Under the pieces are notes generated by a model. The model saw only the letters and a list, made by a program, of their open reading frames with translations. It ran no database searches and was not told the DNA's origin. DNA of 48,138 nt from a candidate division BRC1 bacterium HGW-BRC1-1 (GTDB lineage Bacteria; Sumerlaeota; Sumerlaeia; Sumerlaeales; Sumerlaeaceae), in contig PHCB01000019.1 in the NCBI GenBank assembly GCA_002842095.1, forward strand, positions 1 to 48,138. The letters are read 5' to 3'. Position numbers and translations under genes: made by a program. Positions 43,938-48,138 of this stretch are shown here, piece by piece; position 1 is the first letter of the stretch, and each line of letters opens with the position of its first letter.

Positions 43938-45830
43938 TCACTCCGAGGGAAGAATGTCAGCGTATTCCTCCACAGATGCTCCGTTCAGGCACATCTCAAT
44001 GATGCGCCGACCGAGCGGGTCAAGATCCGGTTCTTGCAGATATGGGCTGAGTTCTTCTTTGAAGAACGCCGTCAGGAGGGCTGCCCCGGCGTCGTATCCG
44101 TCTGTACCCACTTCGCGTTGCTTCTCAACTTCCAGAAGCCACTGGGCGATCTGAGATCCTTCGATGAGCATGGACGCCATGGCGAAACCCAAAAGAGGGC
44201 AGCGTGATGGCGTAATCTGATCGGGCCGGAAACGGGCTCCGCCACGGCGGGCAAGGTACTCCCGGGCAATCCACTGCGGCATAAACCCTACCTTCCATGC
44301 GCCAATGTGTTGATTGGGCGAGAGGGTGAAGCGTGTGCGGGGATTATCCACAATCTGGCGCAGAAGGAGATTTGCCTGGTCAACCTTGCGACCCGTCGAG
44401 AAGGGCCAGTAACTACCCACGCCTTCACTGGAGAGCCCTTTGGATTCGGTGATGCTCGGGTTGGAATCTCCACGGGGCGAGACCAACCGCCACAACCATC
44501 CAAGCGAACGAGGCAGATAATGCATCATGCCAACAATTCCATAGGATGGATTGTCGCGCGTGCAGACCGGCGTGCGGACACCAAAGCTGCGCACATCTAC
44601 CTCAACAGGACCATCAACAACATTGGGTACGTGACCACGAGGCAGAACAACACGAGGATTCGGGCATGATTTTCCGGGGGCGTCTTGAACGTGTTCCCAC
44701 ATAAGGCAAGTTGCATTGGGCACGCCTTCAATGTTGAGGAAGAGAATCGGTTCGGGGGGATGTACGCAGAGAGCTTCGTAATTGGGGTCCACTCCGTAAT
44801 GGTCGATGTGGTTCACGCGAAGGAACCAGGCCTGCTCGGCATCGGTCACAACGAGCTTGCCGTTATTGCCCTGATCATGAGGCAGACAAAGAGCCATGTC
44901 GTCGGTTACGGGGCGCAACTCGCATCCCTGGTTCAGAGTGAGAAGTCTTTTTTCACGAGAAATTACATTCTCACCAATCAGCAGACGTCCGTCCCTTTCA
45001 CGATGAGGGTATTCGAGCATCTCGCTCTTGCCGCTGCCACTGGCACCTTCGTGCATGATGGTGAGAATGTTGTCATACGGGGTGACAACCTGCACGGTGC
45101 TCCCGTGGGCGGTGAGCCAACCTTCGCTTTCGCCGATGGCTAATAAGACGCCATAAACACCCTTCTTGGCGCTGGGACCGGGATACAGGTTTAACGAGAA
45201 CAACTCGTGCATCTCTTCGCGGCGATTGTGGACGACAATCTGACGCCCTTCGGCATGGGTATGGCGGAAGGGAGGGGCCACAAAGATGATTGCCCGAGGA
45301 GAGAAACCATCCGGAATTTCATCGCCGGGAACCATGCCTTGCAGGTCGGCCAGAGCGCCTGCAAAAAAGCCGGCATTGGCGGGAGCAATCAACAGTGCGT
45401 CATAACCGGGGTCCATGTTGCCGGCGCAGAACGCGAGAACGATCAGTTCCTGCTTGGACAACCAGGCGAGAATCTCTTCACGCAGCGGGTCGAACTCGGT
45501 TTTGAAACGGTCGTGAAAGCGTTCCTTGTCTGATGGGCTATCGTCGGCGATGAGCATGCAATCCGGGTCGCGCCGACGCATATATTTGTCCGGGTAATTA
45601 ACGGCCAGACCATTACGACACTTCACCACTTCTGCCTCAACAACCCGACCTTTTCCGGGAACGTCATAAGCAACTTCAAAAGTGGTGGCATCGGGACCGC
45701 CCATGGCCAACTCGAACAATTCTGCGCGACTGTGGGGCATGTGGACTTTGGGAGAGGCTTTTAAAACTGCTGCGACCTCTTTGGGTAATTTTACGTTTGA
45801 TGCAAAGCCTACGCTTAGATTCGTGGTCAT
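43938..45830 (-). CDS. Uncharacterised P-loop protein, PEPCK/HprK-like (probable DUF4914 family)
   Basis: A 630-residue soluble protein that I tentatively place in the DUF4914 family; no member has a known function that I am aware of. The clearest motif is a Walker A, EGASGSGKSEM (about 261-271, with G262, K268 and S269), flanked by hydrophobic strands (NILTIMH before it). The GxSGxGKSE form resembles HPr kinase/phosphorylase and PEP carboxykinase rather than ordinary ATPases. An acidic pair D310/D311 in PVTDDMALCLP could be the metal site. Further conserved-looking stretches are FLNIEGVPNATCLMWEHV and HIGAWKVGFMPQWIAREYLARRG (split). It is followed after 4 nt by an OFA-type carrier. A terminator hairpin lies 39-92 nt before its start. 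Confidence 0.72.
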   Translation of the reverse strand: MTTNLSVGFASNVKLPKEVAAVLKASPKVHMPHSRAELFELAMGGPDATTFEVAYDVPGKGRVVEAEVVKCRNGLAVNYPDKYMRRRDPDCMLIADDSPSDKERFHDRFKTEFDPLREEILAWLSKQELIVLAFCAGNMDPGYDALLIAPANAGFFAGALADLQGMVPGDEIPDGFSPRAIIFVAPPFRHTHAEGRQIVVHNRREEMHELFSLNLYPGPSAKKGVYGVLLAIGESEGWLTAHGSTVQVVTPYDNILTIMHEGASGSGKSEMLEYPHRERDGRLLIGENVISREKRLLTLNQGCELRPVTDDMALCLPHDQGNNGKLVVTDAEQAWFLRVNHIDHYGVDPNYEALCVHPPEPILFLNIEGVPNATCLMWEHVQDAPGKSCPNPRVVLPRGHVPNVVDGPVEVDVRSFGVRTPVCTRDNPSYGIVGMMHYLPRSLGWLWRLVSPRGDSNPSITESKGLSSEGVGSYWPFSTGRKVDQANLLLRQIVDNPRTRFTLSPNQHIGAWKVGFMPQWIAREYLARRGGARFRPDQITPSRCPLLGFAMASMLIEGSQIAQWLLEVEKQREVGTDGYDAGAALLTAFFKEELSPYLQEPDLDPLGRRIIEMCLNGASVEEYADILPSE

Positions 45831-45868
45831 TTTTTCAGCCTGTGTACTAAGTTATTTTGAAAGTCTTT

Positions 45869-45922
45869 AAAACAAAAAGGCCGGAATTCCAATTCCTTCG
45901 TGGGGATCGGATTTCCGGCCTT
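45869..45922 (-). terminator. Intrinsic terminator downstream of the 48-codon gene
   Basis: On the minus strand a perfect 10-bp stem (AAGGCCGGAA at 45922-45913, TTCCGGCCTT at 45886-45877) with a structured 26-nt loop is followed by TTTTTGTTTT. It begins five bases after the small gene's stop and lies in front of the P-loop protein gene. It may also work as an attenuator of that gene. Confidence 0.8.
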
Positions 45923-45927
45923 CTTCG

Positions 45928-46074
45928 TCACCCGACCATAAAATCAAGATCGTGAGGCGTTGCCTGCTCGGCTTCATAATCATCTCTCAGGCGATGGGAT
46001 AAACTCTCCGGAGCTGAAGAATTTAACTCATCGAAACCGCCCTCGGCGAAAGCCGCCTGCGGAATCTCTCCCAT
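45928..46074 (-). CDS. Small acidic protein, 48 residues, unknown
   Basis: An open frame of 48 codons starting with ATG (46074-46072), with an in-frame TAA 18 nt upstream. It ends at TGA only five bases before a strong intrinsic terminator. The product begins MGEIPQAAFAEGGFDEL and ends PHDLDFMVG. It has 11 Asp/Glu against 2 Arg and no Lys, Cys or Trp, so it is very acidic. It has a likely short helix (PESLSHRLRDDYEAEQ). There is no signal peptide or membrane segment. No good Shine-Dalgarno site is seen, which lowers confidence, though many genes in this window also lack one. It could be a free small protein or a leader peptide acting on the following terminator and the P-loop gene. I know of no homologue. 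Confidence 0.6.
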   Translation of the reverse strand: MGEIPQAAFAEGGFDELNSSAPESLSHRLRDDYEAEQATPHDLDFMVG

Positions 46075-46134
46075 GAGACTTGTTGGCTTTTACCGGACTC
46101 TTCTATCGGGATTCACGCTCTTAAAAAAACGACT

Positions 46135-46161
46135 AAAAAAATGTAAAAGCGATCTTCCGCT
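46135..46161 (-). terminator. Weak terminator candidate after the DUF2294 gene
   Basis: On the minus strand AGCG-GAAGAT-CGCT is followed by TTTTACATTTTTT. The stem has only four pairs, so it is a weak call. It lies 19 nt after the DUF2294 stop. Confidence 0.3.
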
Positions 46162-46179
46162 CTGTTTCTCAACAGAACC

Positions 46180-46563
46180 TCAAATGGTTTCTTCCACCAC
46201 CGGTGCACCATCTAATGTGAAAACAATGATGCGTTCGCCGGTGCGGATGCTGATGTCAGTGTGAAGGCTGACGACTCGCCTCCCCGTGATGGAATTCACG
46301 ATTTCTTCGAGGAGAGGACGGCCTCGTTCCAACAATTCGATGCGCACCTGCTTGATGAGGTCGCTGCTGCGGGTGCCGGCGCTGTCTTTCGCAAGGTGTT
46401 TTTCGGCGGGAGTCAGCACGCCTCGCAGACGCACAAGCAAGAGATCGCCGATGAGATGTGTGCGTGCATCCTCGGGGCCGCGCCCCATGTAATCCTTCTC
46501 AAATTTAACGATGGCGTCGCTGATCTCGGATTCGATCTGACCGTTGGTTTTTCTGTTCGTCAT
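46180..46563 (-). CDS. DUF2294 family protein
   Basis: A 127-residue soluble protein matching the DUF2294 pattern. FEKDYMGRGPEDARTHLIGD (21-40) has the conserved GRGP, GVLTPAEKHLA (48-58) follows, then RPLLEEIVNSITG and the end HTDISIRTGERIIVFTLD (101-118). The family is widespread and poorly characterised; some members have been linked to sodium- or membrane-associated stress responses, which I cannot confirm. The ATG at 46563 starts homology, and the longer frame adds about 42 unrelated residues. It is divergent from the 311-residue protein gene and upstream of the 48-codon gene, all at the end of an uncharacterised cluster. Confidence 0.82.
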   Translation of the reverse strand: MTNRKTNGQIESEISDAIVKFEKDYMGRGPEDARTHLIGDLLLVRLRGVLTPAEKHLAKDSAGTRSSDLIKQVRIELLERGRPLLEEIVNSITGRRVVSLHTDISIRTGERIIVFTLDGAPVVEETI

Positions 46564-46681
46564 TGTTCGCTTATAGAACTCGGTGAGATTCGAGGATGCA
46601 AGAACGGCATTTACCCAATCCATGAATGCTTGACTTTCTCCTGACCGGAGGCCTGCGTGCTGGGTCACTGGAGAATTGTAT

Positions 46682-47617
46682 ATGAACATTCCGCACTATT
46701 GGGCCCGAGCCGAAATGGAAGGCCGAAACCGTCAGGGTGACGTATTGCCCTTCATCGCCTGGGGATCCTCTGACCAGAGTGACAGTGATGCACGACGCCA
46801 AGCACAACATAACGTGGAACAATTGGTCGCGCGGTACCAGTCGGGAGATAAGTTTCCCGACCGCGGGCAGTATTACGGGGGCGATCGGCCATTGCGGGAA
46901 GAAATTTTGCAGGAGTTCTCTCCGGGGGACAATCCCGACTCGGCGATTGTGACGCGGAATTCTTATGGGTGTTCGGTGCTTAATGCAGCCCGTTTGATGT
47001 TCATCGACATCGACCTTCCTTCATTAGCAACAGATGCCACCCTGGGCGATGCGATGGGCATGCTGGCAAGGTTCGGGCGGAAGCTCTTCGGAGGAGGTTC
47101 CAAGGAATCTGACAGACCAACCACTGAGAATAGTGAGCAAGGCATGTCTCACCGGGAATTGGCTGTTATCGAAAAAGCACGGCAATGGACAAACCTCCAT
47201 GCAAACTGGGGTTTCCGCGTCTACCGTACTGCGGGTGGGTTGAGGCTGCTTGCCATCCACGACTTCTTCGACCCTCAAGGGTCAGCCGCCGCAGAGGTCA
47301 TGAACACTCTGGGGGCTGACCCCATGTACATGCGCTTGTGTCGTTCACAAAATTGTTTTCGTGCACGGCTGACTCCGAAGCCGTGGCGGGTAGGTGTTCA
47401 ATCGGCCTTTTTTCGACATCCATGGAAGGGAACGAGTAACGAGGGCGCGGCTCGTGATTGGCTCAGACAATACGAATATGCGTGTCAACAAGCACAGACC
47501 TGCCAGCACTTGGCCAATATTGGAAGAGACAAGGTTGCCCAGGAATTGGAAACGCTGGTCACATTTCACGATGAAGCCACAGGTGCTGTTAACACGACAC
47601 TTCGAAAACTCGCCTGA
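46682..47617 (+). CDS. Conserved protein of unknown function with a DxD motif
   Basis: A 311-residue soluble protein. I recognise the overall pattern as that of a conserved but uncharacterised bacterial protein: MNIPHYWARAE at the start, DRPLREEIL (68-76), VTRNSYGCSVLNAARLMFID (90-109) and VYRTAGGLRLLAIHDFFDP (180-198), followed by LGADPMYMRLCRSQNCFRAR (210-229) and LTPKPWR (230-236). The strand ending in D109-I-D111 followed by YRTAGGLRLLAIH recalls the hhDhD and glycine/His motifs of archaeo-eukaryotic primases, but this is only a resemblance. A variable Gly/Ser/Glu-rich insert lies at about 130-155. The ATG at 46682 is preferred to the TTG at 46676. Carbamate kinase follows 11 nt downstream. 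Confidence 0.75.
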   Translation: MNIPHYWARAEMEGRNRQGDVLPFIAWGSSDQSDSDARRQAQHNVEQLVARYQSGDKFPDRGQYYGGDRPLREEILQEFSPGDNPDSAIVTRNSYGCSVLNAARLMFIDIDLPSLATDATLGDAMGMLARFGRKLFGGGSKESDRPTTENSEQGMSHRELAVIEKARQWTNLHANWGFRVYRTAGGLRLLAIHDFFDPQGSAAAEVMNTLGADPMYMRLCRSQNCFRARLTPKPWRVGVQSAFFRHPWKGTSNEGAARDWLRQYEYACQQAQTCQHLANIGRDKVAQELETLVTFHDEATGAVNTTLRKLA

Positions 47618-47628
47618 GCAGAAAAGAC

Positions 47629-48138
47629 ATGGGAGAAAATCTCGGTTTGAGAATATCCGCCCGCCCTCCGATAGTTGTCGCTCTCGGTGGAAATGCTATT
47701 TCCCGAGTTGGAGAAGAGGGCAACATTGCGCAGCAATTTGCCCATTCCATGGAAACGGCCTCGTGCATTGCTGAACTGGTGGAACAAGGATACCATCCGG
47801 TCATAACGCACGGGAACGGTCCGCAGATCGGCAACATCCTGCGACGTGTTGAGCTTTCGGTGAACGAAGTCTATCCGCTGCCGCTGCATGTTTGCGTGGC
47901 GGATAGTCAGGCGGGCATGGGTTATATGATCACCCAATGTTTGAGCAATGCAATGCGCTCCCGGGGTATTGCACGCCAGGCGGCGACGCTCATTACACGG
48001 GTCGTGGTGGACCCCGATGACCCCGCAATGTTTCGGCCGACCAAACCCATCGGTAGGTTCATCCCTCAGCCTCAGGCAGAAATTTTTGAAGAGCGATATG
48101 GATGGCACATGCGCGACTTTGGAACCCAAGGCAAACGC
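47629..48138 (+). CDS. arcC: Carbamate kinase, C-terminus cut by window edge
   Basis: Transfers phosphate from carbamoyl phosphate to ADP, yielding ATP, ammonia and CO2; it is the last step of arginine deiminase, agmatine or allantoin catabolism. The first 170 residues are visible of about 310. VVALGGNAISRVGEEG (16-31) and VITHGNGPQIGNILRR (58-73) are the diagnostic nucleotide/substrate motifs. The conserved MGYMITQCLSNAM segment with VVVDPDDPAMFRPTKPIG follows. The ATG at 47629 comes 11 nt after the previous gene. No arcA or arcB is visible on this side; they could lie beyond the edge. Its place beside an anion carrier and an unknown kinase-like protein hints at a catabolic unit. Confidence 0.95.
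   Translation, partial: MGENLGLRISARPPIVVALGGNAISRVGEEGNIAQQFAHSMETASCIAELVEQGYHPVITHGNGPQIGNILRRVELSVNEVYPLPLHVCVADSQAGMGYMITQCLSNAMRSRGIARQAATLITRVVVDPDDPAMFRPTKPIGRFIPQPQAEIFEERYGWHMRDFGTQGKR

Noticed and set aside
45960-46080. Glycine-riboswitch-like fragments (GGGAGAGA, CTCTCAGGC) on both strands upstream of the P-loop gene
   Set aside because: The fragments do not occur in the right order or spacing on one strand. The conserved GCCGAAGGGGCAA core is missing, and the bases are explained as codons of the 48-residue ORF.

Overview
The window reads as a dense stretch of chromosome from a Gram-negative bacterium. Evidence for two membranes is an LptF/LptG-type permease, an SppA-type protease, a lipoprotein and several exported proteins. 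Base composition is mid-50s %GC by eye and the genetic code is standard. The EF-P loop type, the large exported mosaic proteins, the lamin-tail chitinase-like protein and many weak Shine-Dalgarno sites fit PVC or Sumerlaeota/Hydrogenedentota-like lineages. That placement is a guess; nothing here fixes the phylum. No phage, insertion sequence, CRISPR array or rRNA was seen.

Layout. 1-2104 (minus): ilvH-ridA-murA, with murA cut by the window edge. 2189-4869 (plus): a YfhO-like membrane protein and a PilZ protein. 4901-6154 (minus): an FAD amine oxidase. 6323-10806 (plus): an exported FG-GAP protein, a small membrane protein, alanine dehydrogenase and an LptF/G permease. 10841-13952 (minus): sppA, an unknown protein and an ABC permease with overlapping ends. 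14017-16765 (minus): glnB and purL. 16883-20902 (plus): two exported proteins, the second carrying a PHP-type domain that has lost its metal ligands. 20890-21942 (minus): mtnA. 22115-22787 (plus): tRNA-Thr(GGT) followed directly by efp, with a strong shared terminator. 22858-24734 (minus): purC-purS-purQ. 24885-26620 (plus): lipoprotein and MFS exporter. 26617-27306 (minus): LysE-type exporter. 27432-31254 (plus): prepilin peptidase, HEAT-repeat protein, O-antigen-ligase-like protein. 31251-36568 (minus): hisC, GH31 glucosidase, Asp/Glu racemase, P1 peptidase. 36698-37498 (plus): exported unknown. 37522-45830 (minus): GH18 protein, recQ, OFA-type transporter, and a P-loop protein resembling DUF4914. 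45928-46563 (minus): a 48-codon gene with its own terminator, and a DUF2294 protein. 46682-48138 (plus): an unknown conserved protein and a carbamate kinase cut by the window edge.

How the genes fit together. Purine synthesis is split between purL (beside the nitrogen sensor glnB) and purCSQ, so the PurS-PurQ-PurL complex comes from two loci. Envelope and surface work dominates the rest: murA, LptF/G, SppA, O-antigen ligase, prepilin peptidase, and exported proteins with repeats. The right end combines an anion transporter, an uncharacterised nucleotide-binding protein, a DUF2294 protein, a new small acidic ORF and carbamate kinase. It is the least understood part and the best place to look for something new.

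The only gap above 300 bases between the longer genes is 45831-46179. It holds the small ORF and a terminator hairpin.
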